Notes: a model not told the origin generated them from the letters alone. Positions 33,125 to 46,310 are shown, counted from the stretch's first letter. The stretch is DNA of 64,000 nt from Phycomyces nitens (GCA_022702545.1 JAHRBC010000002.1:7068001-7132000); one strand, 5' to 3'. Numbers and translations are program-made.

Positions 33125-33260
33125 TAATAATCTTTGCGATTATATTGAAAGGGCAAACGCTGCGTTTTGTCCAAGAAGTATAATTAAGGGCATTAACTAG
33201 GTTGATCATTATTGAAATGTCGGATGTTTAAAAATTGCCGTCTTTTTTTCTTTTTGGCCA
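33125..33260 (+). promoter_or_regulatory. Conserved upstream block of the C2H2 gene at 33485
   Basis: The counterpart, in inverted orientation, of 28955-29100 and 36580-36725. It lies 225-360 bases before the ATG. A TATA-like GTATAAAACGG follows at 33390-33400. Confidence 0.5.
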
Positions 33261-33484
33261 ATCATGCATCAGTCAACATACGAAAATAGTTTGTTACAAT
33301 CTGGAATCCTGGTGTAACAGGATGGGAAGAAGTGTAGATACCTGATGGTCCATTGGGTTTAGGAGAAAGAGGACTACCAATGGGCCAAGTATAAAACGGC
33401 AGCAAAATATGATCATTATACAAATCATTCTATTCTCTTTAGCTCATAAATTCTACTATTCATAACCACTTTGCCTCTTTTCCA

Positions 33485-34350
33485 ATGTCGTTTAACTCAT
33501 TTGACGTCTCTCCTCTTACTCCCTGTAACGATGTACAGGATATTTTGGTATGTATTCAAATCAAGATCTATGGATTTGTAAAAGTGGAAGAATACTATAG
33601 AAATATATACATTTCACTTGAATTGCTGCCCTTATTAACATTTCTCTATTCAGTATGATGGACTGGCAATGGCAGGTAATTGATACACAAAAACATTTTG
33701 TTTTGAGACAGCTCACAAACGCTTTGTCTAGATTTTGACCTATGTCATATTCAAAGAGGTCCAAGTGTTCCCAGTCACCATGATACAATAATGTATTATC
33801 TTACTGATGAAGAGTTAAACTATCATTTATCAGGTATTAGTTTTTGTGATAAGCTAATATACAATATTTCTTAATGTTTGCCTTGCATTGTACTAAAACA
33901 TATTCTTCTAGTGATCTCTTTGTTTCCAGATTCGCCATATCTACCTTCTCTTGATTATAGCTCCCCATCATCTTCTCAAGATTCCTATGAAGAAGGTAAA
34001 TATTATATTTATAATACATATCTGATTGCTAGCCATCTGACGATTCAGTCGCTTATAAAGGTGCAAGGTCAGAAAGTCGTCCAGAACAAGTAAAGTCTGG
34101 CTCTACTGAGCTTATCATTAAGCACTACAATCCAAATGGACTACCAGTTGTTCTGAATGAAGATTTGGAACCAATACACCCTATGGAACATACATGTTTG
34201 GTGTGCTCTCAAAGGTTCAGTTCAAGATATAACCATACTCGACACATGGAAACACACTCTGATAATCGAGTAAAGTTTCCCTGCCATCTATGTCCCAAAT
34301 ATTTTACAGCCAAGTTCAGTCTAAACAGACATATCGACAACCTCCATTAA
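33485..34350 (+). CDS. Two-finger C2H2 zinc-finger protein, five exons (diverged paralogue)
   Basis: Exons: 33485-33547, 33654-33675, 33732-33833, 33930-33995 and 34049-34350, all with GT-AG introns; the product is 184 residues. It starts MSFNSFDVSPLTPCNDVQDI, has a Ser/Pro/Tyr-rich middle (SPYLPSLDYSSPSSSQDS), then a motif shared with the copies (HYNPNGLPVV). Two fingers lie at 134-154 (CLVCSQRFSSRYNHTRHMET, H) and 163-184 (CHLCPKYFTAKFSLNRHIDN, LH), ending at the protein's last residue. Spacing is C-x2-C-x12-H-x3/4-H, as in DNA-binding C2H2 factors. It is transcribed away from the copy at 28743, with a conserved upstream block between. Intron 2 has an alternative acceptor 24 bases upstream that also keeps the frame. 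Confidence 0.8.
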
Positions 34351-35394
34351 TAACCTCCCTTTTTGCGTTTTCGAGCCCTTTTAACGAATTATTTTTTGAG
34401 GCTCTTGATATTTTGTGTACTCTTTCTTTACCAGCTTTATAGCTATCCCTCCTTTTTTTGGCATTTTTTATAAAGAAATAAAATCGTTTTATGCTCTGAA
34501 AATTCTCATACTAATTAAAAGTACAAAAGATACAAAGGAATATTTATTTCACGCTGATTATGCAAAATATTCAATATTTTATCTCTAAATAATGGTAACA
34601 TTAACTATCTTTAAAACAAACTTTGGTTTTTTTTTTTCAAGAAAACATTAATGCATTTAACAGTAATATTTGATATCAAATAATCAATACTTTACACTCT
34701 CAAAAAACAAATCATCGTCTCGTTTGTTCAATCTCTAATTCTGAAAATATATTATATATATCAACCTCTTCATCCTATATCTTCAACTAATAGCATATAT
34801 TTTATAATAAATAAAGTAAAAAATAAAAAGCTATTAATGTTTGGTGCGCTCATTACAGGCTTTGGTTATAGACTTATTTCTGTCAAACATACTTTCACAA
34901 ACATCATGTAATACTCTGAGGTTGAGTTACTTGAAATCTTAAACGATGCAATTTTTAGAGGTATTTGTGTGGTCAATAACCCTCTTTCTCTCTTGAAATT
35001 TGACCTTTGAAAGGTGTCAATCATCTTTGATCGACTAGACATTAGGACTCTAGGGTTGCCAGTAGTCAAATCCCATAATCACCCATCAAATATTCGGTCA
35101 TGTTGTATGCAAGTCAGTATGTTGGCTGGATCTATCTTATATTTAAACATGGTATTATATTTTTCATTTAATTGTATATCACATATTAAAGCCCATTATC
35201 AATAAATCTGTATGAACATCTTGGACAGCAGTCCCTTTAATAAATAACAAGGTACCAAGCCTTTCGGTCTGTAAATGTCTATTACTATCCAACGACCCTT
35301 TCTATAATTTTTAGCTGTGAGAATGTACAAAGTGTTTGACTCGACTCAATATATATTTAAATGCCCAAGTTATTTTTTTATTTACACTGGCAAT
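34351..35394. other. Intergenic, nothing recognised
   Basis: AT-rich; it holds the 3' flank of the C2H2 gene and short open stretches without features. The left edge of the segmental duplication is at about 35395. Confidence 0.45.
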
Positions 35395-35528
35395 ATTCAG
35401 AATATACAATTGTTTTTTATTTATTTAAAGGCAAAGATAATAAAGGGTGATTCATATAAAAGTGGCCATAAAAGAGTATGATAAATGATAACTTAAAGGT
35501 ATGATACATGGGCATGGTTGAAAAGAGA

Positions 35529-36368
35529 CTATTTATGCAATTTGATATGTCTATCTCGATTAAATTTGGTGGTATAAAGCTTAAGGCATATATGGCAGCC
35601 AAATTTTGGCCGGTCAACAGAATGTGTCTCCATGTGTCTTTGATAGCTGAATTTGATATAAAACTCTTCAGAACATTCTGAGCACATGTACTTCTTTGAT
35701 TGATCTTGATCTGAATCATCTCTCATCACAGCTGGACGTCCATTTGGGCTGTATTGCCTAATAACAAGCGTGGATTGATGTTGGACTTGAGCTGGAGGTG
35801 TTTGGGGCTGTACATCTTTATAAGAAATGGAATCATTAGATGTCTAGCAACCAACACATATATTACAAACATAAAATTTACCATATTCAGAGTAACCTTG
35901 AGAAGATCCTGGGGAACTATGATCCAGACAGGGAAGATTTGGAGAATAAGGAGGCAGAGTACACACTAGAGACAGATTTGTTAGTGTAACCTGAATATTG
36001 GCTAGGATTTACGAGTCGCTTTGAATATTTTATGGGGAACTTTACCTGATAAAGGGCTATTCAAATGGCCATAATAAAGAGGGTACTCGGTGGGAGTTCC
36101 ATGTCTAGGATAACTTAGATATCTGAATTCCTTTTCCTGAAGGAGATCTAGAAAGATATTTAGGGTACTTGGTCGAATAATTTGCGAGTATATAAATTAC
36201 CATCTAAAGCCTAATAACGAGTTTGACCAAAACGATGACGAAACGTCCAAGGGGTTAGCTATATGCACTCGTTTCACATATAATCCAGACATTCGGGTCA
36301 ACACTTGCCAAATTATCTGTATCACGCTGTGTATCAAGCAGGGAAACGTCAAACACAGCAATATCCAT
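35529..36368 (-). CDS. Two-finger C2H2 zinc-finger protein, five exons (copy 2)
   Basis: Exons by offset from copy 1: 36368-36309, 36210-36201, 36147-36046, 35965-35882 and 35815-35529; 180 residues. It differs from copy 1 at a few positions, for example EEFYIKF instead of EEFDIKF in finger 1 and RQYSPNG instead of MHYSPNG before the fingers. All zinc-ligand Cys and His are kept, and no stop or frameshift is seen. The GC donor and 10-base exon 2 are also present, so these features pre-date the duplication. The function is presumably the same regulator, now present twice. Confidence 0.7.
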
Positions 36369-37257
36369 TGTAAAAGAAGTAGGAAAGTAGTGGGAAGCAA
36401 AAAGTAGATGGATTGAGAAGAAAGAATGAGGGAAAAATTGGTTTCAGCCTCTTGATTTTATACTTAGGTCCATGATATATCTTGAGAAACCTACAAGACC
36501 AGTGTGCTTGGAGTAAAGTAGTAGTAGGTTGAAGAGGTTTACCTACTGATATTTGTGTAACTTGTCACATTGCTGATTGGCTTAAACAAACAAACTCAAA
36601 AAAAAAGACGGCCATTTTTAAGAGTCCGTCAGTTTGATCAACATATCAACCTATTCAACTTCTTTAATTGTACTTCTTGGACCAAACGCTGTCTTTTGTT
36701 TTCAATATAATCGCAAAAATTACTAAATTTCATGAAATTGATTACACAAATTAATTTTATTGTTTGCTACTACTCTACATCCTACATTGATAGATAGTCA
36801 ATTATATTATCTTTTGATATAACTCTATGGAGACTATATCTAATATACTATTCCATTCGGATTTGTATAGTTGTTTATATAAAAACCATCTCAATTATTA
36901 AAATAATTTCATATTTTGTTATTCAAGAATATATAGTCTGTATACAAGTATAATAAGAGTGTATTAATATACATATATAATCCTTTTAAATATGATCAAT
37001 TCAGTATTAAATAGACATCTTGGCTATATGGTTAAAGTAATGGTTTATTTATTGAATATTAAAAAGACTTTAATATTTTATTAAATTATATTAGTAATTA
37101 TTTAAAGTTATTTTATGCCATTGTAGTGGTTAAAGAAGTATATGGTCTGTGCACTGACAGGTTATATATTATTCTTTTGAAAAAGACATTCAAATATTTT
37201 CTTGGTAAAAAAATTCAGGAACAAAGTTCTTGGTATATTTGTGGTACAAGTCTTTTT

Positions 37258-37760
37258 CAGAGTACAAATTTATTTATAATTCACTCGAGTTTAGTAATAT
37301 CCTCGTCGTGTTTCTGCTCTTCCACATCTTTCCTTTTTTATAAAACACCAATGAAAACAATCAGACGATTTCCTTTTATGCTTTAAAGTTCCAAGCCTTG
37401 TTTTACGTCACTCGCTCACGAATGATACTTTTGTCCTAGATATCTGTGAGAATACCCAAAAAGCCTCTTACAATATAAAACCAACGTATTGTCATTAGAA
37501 AATACTTGCTCAGAAATACATTTGTTAAAAGTCACCATGAAATATATAACCAGTTGCTTTATTGGCTTTTTTATAAAAATCTATGGCTTGAAAAATATAT
37601 GTAGTGACGCAAACAAGGCTTGGAACTTTAAAGCATAAAATGGTATAAACCCATTATTTTGTATTGAATTGTTATAAAAAGAGAAAGAGGAGGAGGAAGA
37701 GGGTGAGAAAGAGGAGGATATTACTGAATCCAAGTGAATTATAAATAAATTTAGTTTCTG
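37258..37760. mobile_element. Fold-back / MITE-like element (copy 2)
   Basis: Inverted-repeat arms at about 37258-37410 and 37605-37760 with a non-coding spacer, homologous to 29633-30119 but more diverged from it than the neighbouring duplicated DNA. The right arm carries a purine-rich GAGGAGGAAGAGG tract. Confidence 0.55.
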
Positions 37761-38017
37761 TAAAAGACTTGTACTGTGTATCTTGGCCAAGTGGATTGTG
37801 TATGACAGAGAAGGAAGCCATTGCCTAGTAAACAAGACGTTGTGTCCTAGAATTAGCAATGATTGTGTTTTACCTTGGCTCAAGACTAATGCTTGTATTT
37901 CTTGTTCTACAAACTAAATTCGAATCTAGCTTACAAAGTACACCAAGACATTCTTACCATTTTGGCTTTTTCTTTTTCTCTTTCTCTTTATTTTTCAACT
38001 TTTGAAGCCTTTATATA

Positions 38018-38954
38018 GCCACAGGCAATTGATTTACGTACATTTGATATAAATCTCAAACTACTATACCTTTTCTCTCTCTCAATCAGTCTATTAATCG
38101 AATGAACATGGCATCTAGAGAACCAGAAAATAATATACGTGGACGATTTAAAAACCGTAAAGATAGAAACTACTGGGGCGTATACCTTCTTTACAAAGCC
38201 AAGCATTCTCTCCAGCAGATTGCAAACATGGTCGAGATACCGAGGTCTAGTGTGGAAATAATTGTCAATTACACAAGACTTTTGATTGCCCTTTCCCTAA
38301 AAGAATAACCTGGAGCAAAGAGAAAACTAGAGGACAGCGTAGATAGACACCTGGAAATAGTTATTCAAAAGGATCCATGTGTATCCTATAATCAGCCCAT
38401 GGTGTCATTAAACAGCATAGAGATTAATGTATGCAAAGAAAACGGTAATCGTCTCTGTCAAGTACTTAGATTTCCAGTCTTTTATTGCAGCATATAAACC
38501 TAGACTGACAGATAAACACAAGAAGCCCAAACTTCTTTAGGCTTTAGAAAGAGCAAATTGGTCTGATAATCAATCAATGGGAAGATATGATATGATCAGA
38601 CGAGTTGCATCTCTGACTAGAGGGAAATGATTGAACCCCATTGAGTACTTGTGAAATGGCCTAGAGATGCTTGTCGACAAGAGGAGAGCCGCAATTAGAT
38701 CATTTGCTTATTTGAAGACTATCTTGCAAGAAGAATGAGAGAAACTAAGCTTAGAGCACACAAGACATTTAGTTGGCAGTATGAGAAATAAATGTCAAGA
38801 GATGCACAGAAAAAATACACACTTTAGCATATATTGTCATAAAACCACTAGCTGCTAACAGTATTATATATGGAGTACTTTTCTGTTTAATGTTGACCAT
38901 CCAAGGTTAACAAATTGATTTTAGACTATTGTATGTAAATCAACTGCCAGTTAA
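38018..38954 (+). mobile_element. Tc1/mariner-like element, internally deleted
   Basis: The ends share GGCAATTGATTTACGTACA (38024-38042) and, inverted, GGCAGTTGATTTACATACA (38950-38932). The transposase remnant from 38102 (MNMASREPENNIRGRFKNRK) has a helix-turn-helix (HSLQQIANMVEIPRSSVEII). Later pieces in other frames read KPRLTDKHKKPKLL and LNPIEYL. The stretch holding the first two catalytic acidic residues is missing, the element being about 0.94 kb instead of ~1.3 kb. It cannot encode an active enzyme. It is a separate lineage from the other Tc1-like elements in the window. Confidence 0.65.
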
Positions 38955-40671
38955 TATACAACCATGCAAAGGTGTCAAAGTCTGACAGGAATTGGATAAG
39001 AACAAACATGGATTGTCAGCTATTCAGTAAATCTACCCATTTCTTGCTTGGGGCTCTGTCTTGTAAAGAAAAAAAAAAGAAAAAAAGTAAATGAAGCAGA
39101 TTTATATACTTTGGCATGCTTGTTTATTTATATAGCCCTCGACCTGCTTTCTGTTGTGTTGATTAAACTATATTCCAGAAGAAGAAAAAGAAGATGCAAG
39201 ATGGCCAAGGTTGTTTTCTTTTTTCAATATCTCTCTCCAAATATCAGCCCAAACATCAAAAAGAAGTTATTGACGTTTCAAAATGATGCTTAGATCATCC
39301 AAGCTCTCTTTTTGCTGAAATCCTTTGTTCTTGAGTTTGGATTATGCTATTATCACTGCTCCATGGTATGTTGGCTGAAATATTACTGAATCACATTTTA
39401 ATCCTCGTGCCATAGTTGTCCTTTTCAACAAACTCGAGCAATGGAATTAATGTGCTGATAGTGACAGTTGATGAAAGGAAAAAAAAAGTTGGTGGAGGAT
39501 ACCGATGATTCTTGCTCACTTGCTGTTTACATGGTTATCGTGAAAGAAACCCCTAATACTAACTCTAGCAGTAACAGCTCTATTTTTCCCTTACCCGGCC
39601 CACATCCAGCATAATCAAGGAATACACCAGCTCATGACATTTATCACCCACTGCCTTGTCGAATAGAGACAACTCCAAGGACTTGTCCAAACAGTCCTTT
39701 TTCTTCTCGGCCAATTCAATAGCAGCAATATCACTGAGCTCTTTGAAGAATAAAAAAAAAAAGAGAGGTATTCCACATATCTGACTTTTTACAAGACTGG
39801 CTGCAAAAAAAAGGGGGTTTTCCTATCTTTTCGTCGTTTTGTTTTTTCTTCTTCTCTTACACCAAATGACCACAGGGCGCCAAAATCCAGAGTGTTTAGC
39901 TTTGATACCTTGCCCCCCAATTATAGGATTACCTTTTTTTGGTAATTTGATGGAACCAAAAGACTTTTCTGACTGTTGCCTATCCAAAAGACCTGATATG
40001 TTTGCCTTGCTCAAGAACATTAATAACAAAATACTGACCATCCCTTTTGACGGATGGAATAGCCATGATAACAAACACCCAAAGTCTTTCTTTCTTTTTT
40101 TACATTTCTATTCTGCTTGTCAGGTATCTGATACTTTGTTTCCCTCGCACAAAAAGGTCAAATCAAGTATGTGATGGAATTGCGACCAACCTAGAGTATA
40201 CAAAGACACCTCCTTATAACAAATCAAGCCGTTTAAGAGAAAAGCAAAATATATACTCTTTGGGTGCCACCATCAAGTGTGTATTTATTTATTTTTGGAT
40301 CCATGTAACATTTCACTGGCAATAAATCATTTGAACCGCCTGTATTCGAGCCCTCACTACCATCAAAAAAAATATAACATAAACATACTATTTCTAGCAC
40401 TCTGATAAGATTAAAATAGTCTATCAGAGCGATTTATATACCCACATCCAACCCTCTCCTTTAATTTGATTCCTTATTGACCCTGACATCTTTTATTCCC
40501 TGCCAAGAGACTCGGCCAACCAACCAACCAACCACAAAGGGCTGGAATATCTAAAGAGGTCTCTATTTTTTGCACGTGATATGGACCCGATAACACAGCA
40601 CTCATAAGAATGTAAATCTCGCTGGGCCCTTTTTTTTTACTACAAACCATTCTAGATCCATCGCGTATAAA
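38955..40671. other. Intergenic stretch with one coding-like minus-strand segment
   Basis: At 39745-39590 the minus strand reads ELSDIAAIELAEKKKDCLDK, then SLELSLFDKAVGDKCHEL and VYSLIMLDVGR, ending at a GTAAGG donor-like site. It looks like an exon of an unidentified gene, but I could not assemble neighbours. The plus-strand frame at 39839-40174 has no convincing features. A CAAC-repeat (CCAACCAACCAACCAACC near 40516) lies before the helicase gene. Confidence 0.3.
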
Positions 40672-43600
40672 ATGGGTCCAATTCGAAAGAACCTGCCAAA
40701 TTCATTTTCTGCTTCAAGAAAAGAAACCGGTCTTCAGACCGAAATAGGGTTCAAGCCATCAACTCATGAACCTGAACAGATCGTCCGTCAACCGACCGAC
40801 CGACAAAACTTTACGATCTCTGGAGTAAAGATCGAGTTTCCGTTTCGGCCATGTGAGTACCAGAGCCAGGTTTTGAATCGACAAGGATTAATGATCATTG
40901 GTTTATAGACAAGTCTCAGATCCAAATGATGTCAATGGTATGAATGGATCATTCTTTAATCTTTTTAGTCCAGAATCTAAATTGTACCCACAAGATTGTA
41001 AAGGCCCTGAAGAATCAGGACAATGCGTTACTAGAGAGTCCAACCGGTAAGGAATCTTACTTGGAGCTATCCATCTAAACTGCTCAATTGACCAACAATG
41101 GGTGCATGATATCCAGGCTCTGGCAAGTCCCTGGCGATCCTGTGTGCAGCACTGGGTGAGAATGAGAACCAAGGCATTGATCTAGAATGATTGTGGATTG
41201 GCTAAACATCATTTGTGAATCTTGGGTGGTGATGGTGATGGTGTATTTGTCTGTAGCATGGCTGGAGAGCGAAAAGAGGAATGAGAGTGTGATACGGGCA
41301 CAGAAACAAAGGGAGATTGCAGAGATTGCCAGAAAGGCTTGGGATGAAGCACTGATGAATAATACAGCGCCACCAACTGGATACATTGAAATCGATAATG
41401 ATGAAATGGACGATGATTTTCAGCCGGCAAATATTCGAAGAAAGATTGGTTATGTACCACCCCCACCAGAACCACAGGTAGAGATAGATGATGGAAAGCC
41501 AGTCGGTCTAGATGAGGCACTGTCGGATCAAAATGCCCAAAAGAGGACCCGGATATATGTTGGAAGTCGCACGTAGGTATTTAGGTTGCTAGATATGGAT
41601 TAGACATATAGAATGGTGGATCATAGTAAATAAAGATGGAAATGATAATAAAGAGATGTGTATAATGTGTATTTACACATTAATACATAGGCATAAACAA
41701 CTTTCTCAGCTCATTGGCGAATTAAAGGGAAATACGTTTTATCGCCCAAGTAAGCCAATACCTTTTTTTTTTAATGCTCCCATATCCATATCCACATATC
41801 CATATCCACATATATATCTATGTGTGTGTGTGTGTACCTATGCTCAAAGTGCCACACAATCTAATCGTGTTTTATTATTATTATTTAGAGATGACCGTCT
41901 TGGGTAGTCGTGAACAGATGTGCAGTAAGGATTGTCGATAGACCCAGAAGCCTAAATTTAACCCGCCTTTTTAATCTATACAGTCCACAAAAAGGTGTCG
42001 AGATCAAAAACAAAAACCGAAGACTGGTGAGGTCCCGGATACTTGCTGTATTGTATCTACTAGAAAGTAATGGCTTTATACTTGTTACTATCAATAGTGG
42101 TGCCCTGCTAGACACAAGATCCTGTATTCCAGGTCTACAGGCAGGAAAATTGTTGGGAAATCCGAGCATTCAGAGTGGAGCAAGTATGGAGATCTGGGAT
42201 GTAGAAGACATTGTTAAACTTGGGGCCAGAACATCCGGTAAGCTCAACAAGATGATACCCCATGATTTTTCAGTACGCTAATGCATTGGGTTGGCCGCCT
42301 GTAATTCATCTAGCCTGCCCGTATTATGCAACACGAAAGATGGCCGAGACGGCAGAAGTCATCTTTTGTCCTTACAACTACCTTATTGACCCCAGTAAGA
42401 AAGCCCTGATCTTGTTGAATGCGACTTAAAAAAAAAAGAGAGCCACTAACTCGATCAAATCTTTGTATTAATCTAGGCATTCGACAGGTTATGAATATCA
42501 ACCTAAAAGGCGCAATTGTCATTCTCGATGAAGGTAATCTGGATACCAAGACAATCTAGTCTCTTTAATATCCTATCCTTACTCGATCCAATAGCCCACA
42601 ATATCGAAGATGCCTCACGGTCAGCTGGATCTTTTGAAGTTACAGAAATTGAACTGAGCATGGTCTATACCGAGCTCAACCAGGTTATTCGCAACAAAAA
42701 GCTCCCAAATGAACACAACCTTTTGCTCTATGTAAGTTGTTTCCTGATGCCCCTCATTTTTCTTCTTCTTCTGGTCGGCATATCTTTATTGAGGAATTCA
42801 GTTTGTAGAGAGTCTATTACAGTGGATAAAAGATCCTTCCAATGTGTTTACTATCCAAGAGTTTGAGCAGCACGTCTTTCTGTAAGTCCCTGTCGATTCG
42901 CACCAGGTTTACTGATCTGTAATCTCGTAATAAAATAAAGATGGTCTGGGTCGGATATTATCGCAAAGCTAAAGGAGATTGGGGTCACCAAGAACACATT
43001 CGAGGCATCGCTTTCTACGGCGTTTACCCAGATTTCTAGTCATGCCGAATCAGTCAGGCGTGACAAGGAACGCAAAAATATGGTCGCACAACAGACTTCC
43101 TCCCAAGACCCGGACGGTGGCTCCAAAGGACGCAACAGAGAATGCCTTAGTATCAATGCACTTCGTATAATAGGAGGTAAGCAGAATATAAAGAACTAGA
43201 GACCGTTATGACCAGAGCGAAATAATCAAAGGCACTAATAAATATATATTAAACAAGGAATCTTTTTGATTTTGAGTTTTCTGTATGACAGTGAAAACAA
43301 TTATGAAAATGACTATAGAATGGCATTGATTAAAAAGGTGAACCGTGGCCGAGAGTCGTCGGCAAGTAAGTCATCCATACTCCATGTGCTGTTTATTGAA
43401 TTTGAACGTTTAGCTGCCAACTGGGATTTTAAACTGGGATTTTGGTAATTGATGAGACTGGGGGGATGTGGAGCTGTATGAGACGTTGTCCTAATGGGGT
43501 CTGATTAGGTGCCTGAACCCTGGTGTGATTTTCAGCCAGCTTTCAAAGACCACCCACTCAATCATATTGACGAGTGGAACACTTTCACCGGTAAGATATC

Positions 43601-46310
43601 GACATACTTGAGATTGGAACGCTGTATGCTAAACATTTATTTATTTAATATAATATAATGTAATGTAATGGAAATCTAGCTGGCAATCTTTGCTTCAGAA
43701 TTGGATTCAACATTGCAAGTATACACGAGTATAGATATCGGTGGGCGGGTTTGTATATGAGCCTAATAGTCGTTTTATGATAGTCCAATCCGACTGGAAG
43801 CAAGCCATGTCATTGAAGACTCTCAAGTGTGGGTGCGTGTTATACCAACTGGGTAAGATTTGTTTTAAGAGAGAGAGAGAGATTTGTTTTATGAATCTTT
43901 GCACGTATTAATGTCACTACATGGCAGACCAAACAATGTTCTTTTTAAAGGCATATATTCCCAAATCGAGAGCTTTAGTTATCAGGATGATGTGGGAGAA
44001 GGTGAGAATACATGACCTTGATGCCAAAACTGACACTTTTATATATATATCTTTTTTTTAAAAAAAAAAAAGCACTGTGCCAGATTGCAGAGACTGTGCC
44101 TTTTGGTGTATTGGTTTTCATGCCGTCTTATAGTACATTGGATAAACTAAAGAAGCGCTGGATGGTAAGTTGCCCAATACTTTATGAAAAAAACGAATGG
44201 CCAGTTTCCATCCCTATTAACATTGTCTTTGTAGGGCACGAAACTATTAAAGCGACTGGAGAACAGGAAAAAGATTTTCTTTGGCAAGTCGTAAAAAGAG
44301 ATACAAATACACCAGACTGCGTTGAATATTTTTTTTAAAAATCATTGTGCTCACCCTTTTTTGTTCAATGAACGTTTCTATATAACAGAGCCCAATGGAA
44401 GCGACAAGAAAATATTTGAAAGAAGTCTAAAAGGGTTTTATGACTATATAAAGTCTATTGAATCCAATGGACCTGACAAACAAAAAGATGGTGCAATTTA
44501 TTTTGCAGTAAGATCAAAGTTCCTAGATAAACGTTGATTAAAACCATTGGAATTCATATCACTTTATCCATCGTAGGTTTTTCGTGGCAAAGTCAGTGAA
44601 GGTATTGACTTTAAGGACAACAATTGTCGAACTGTTGTCACGTTGGGGATCCCGTTCCCAAACATGTAAGTATGAATGAAGGGGCTATAGCTTTGTCCTG
44701 ACATTTTCTGATAAATGTTTTAGCAAGGACATTCAAATGAATCTCAAGAAAGCCTATAATGATTCCAAGTGGAGACCTGGCGTAGAGTCTTTCAAGGGTT
44801 CGCAATGGTGAGTGATGATGGGTTTTGGGGGGTTGGTTCCATTTTTTTGACTAATATTGAGATTTCCAGGTATTCTGCACAGGCCTATAGAGGTATTTAC
44901 ATGCTATATATCTGCAGATAATCAATCTAACCAGCAGAGTACAAATTATAGCTATCAATCAAGCACTAGGTCGATGTATTCGACATCAAAAGGTGAGCTG
45001 ATACACATCAATATATGTTATGGATTTTATATTTATGATTTACTTTAATCTCTTTAGGACTGGGGTAATAATATTGTCTATTGCTATCTTACCAGAGGTG
45101 CCAAATGTGCTTAATATGACTGATATGTGTTTTGCTTAGGTGCGATTATCTTGCTGGAAGAGCGTTTCCGAGAAAGAGAGCATTTGAATGGACTCTCGAA
45201 ATGGGTTGCAAAATCTTGTCAAGTAGAGACTCGTGGATTTAGTGCAGCCATGAACAGCCTCAGTGAATTTATGAAGCAGCGCATCAGTATTGAAATGGAA
45301 AGAGAGGAGCTTGAGCTACTTGGTTCTGCAAGCAGTGTGCCAGTGACAGGCTCCTTGACATCATCCTCGGGATCAAGTGTCCAAACGAACATGTTTTTTC
45401 CAAATAACCAAAAATCAAACCCTGGTGAGCCACAAGGACATGATTGTGTGGCTCTATAAAACTAACCTAGAATTCAAAGTAATTATCAATGATGAAACTA
45501 CCGCGACTATCGTCAGTACCGTGTCTGTAACAAATAAAGGGGGATCAAATAATCCGATTGATTTGAGTGGCTCGGGCGATATAGATGACACGAGTCCAAA
45601 GATCATGATTCCGGCAAAAAGAGTTCGAGAAACGGCAATTAAAGATACGGTCATAACACAGGATACACTCATTATTCCGAATACCAAGACGCTCAAAACA
45701 CTTGGCTTGAAAGATGATACGGCTGTGAGTAATGATCCTACTACAGACACCAAGGTAAGCGAACAAGCTAGCTTTGATTATATAAAAAAAAACATTTATA
45801 TTCAAATCAAATGGTACTCATACTTTAAACCACATAACCCAGGCTACCCTGCTTCATACTGTACCTATCCGTCAAGAGCGACTACAAAAGCAGGGGATCA
45901 TTGAATGTAGATGGCATGGCAGACATTTATTCGCTAACGAGGGAATCAAGTATCTGGTCGAAAAGACAGAAACCAAACTCGACTACTTTCTTGACCTGGA
46001 ATATGGGTTTTCTATTATGAACAAGGTTCGCAACAACCAATGCAAAGTACTAAAGATCTGCTATCCCCCCACTTGGACAACCAAGCAACTCCAGGCCGCG
46101 ATTTTCCATCCATCAGTCCCTGTCGTTTTAAAGACTAGCGAATCAGACGGATTGGTTTACAGAGTATTTGAGTCCATGTGCTGTAAGAAACCGATCGGTG
46201 GCTTGATATGCGGTACAACCTCTGATTTATCCAGCAGTCGTAGCCTTGTTGGAAATTTATTCATTCTGCATGATTGTGTACGGGTCCTAGATGGCACAGA
46301 TTATTTATAA
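40672..46310 (+). CDS. FANCJ/BRIP1-type Fe-S superfamily 2 DNA helicase, 30 exons
   Basis: Exons: 40672-40852, 40909-40937, 40995-41046, 41117-41155, 41257-41572, 41691-41749, 41889-41924, 41984-42026, 42098-42237, 42314-42394, 42477-42533, 42595-42731, 42802-42881, 42941-43176, 43258-43444, 43509-43590, 43680-43718, 43770-43852, 43928-44001, 44073-44164, 44235-44283, 44389-44507, 44577-44665, 44724-44807, 44870-44892, 44952-44992, 45058-45064, 45140-45424, 45471-45754, 45843-46310; 1163 residues. [18 protein letters not shown] opens the helicase; Walker A is SPTGSGKS (85-92), DEAH at 343-346, [12 protein letters not shown] is motif V, and QALGRCIRH (806-814) is motif VI. Cys237, 252 and 261 fit three Fe-S ligands; the fourth seems absent. 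The family unwinds G-quadruplexes and acts in interstrand crosslink repair. The ~390-residue tail is unusual. Chl1/DDX11 is the main alternative; the motifs favour FANCJ. Confidence 0.9.

Larger units (their letters stand above)
35395..37795. repeat. Segmental duplication, copy 2
   Basis: Direct repeat of 27770-30150, offset 7625; see that entry for the identity profile. Confidence 0.85.

Noticed and set aside
33878..34093. 71-codon plus-strand frame
   Set aside because: Runs through introns 3 and 4 of the C2H2 gene at 33485.
39839..40174. Frame with PPIIGLPFFGNL, recalling a cytochrome P450 N-terminus
   Set aside because: No haem-binding or other P450 motifs nearby; the match is a single short proline/glycine stretch.
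41187..41576. 129-codon plus-strand frame that looks like a separate gene
   Set aside because: It is helicase exon 5 plus read-through of the preceding intron.
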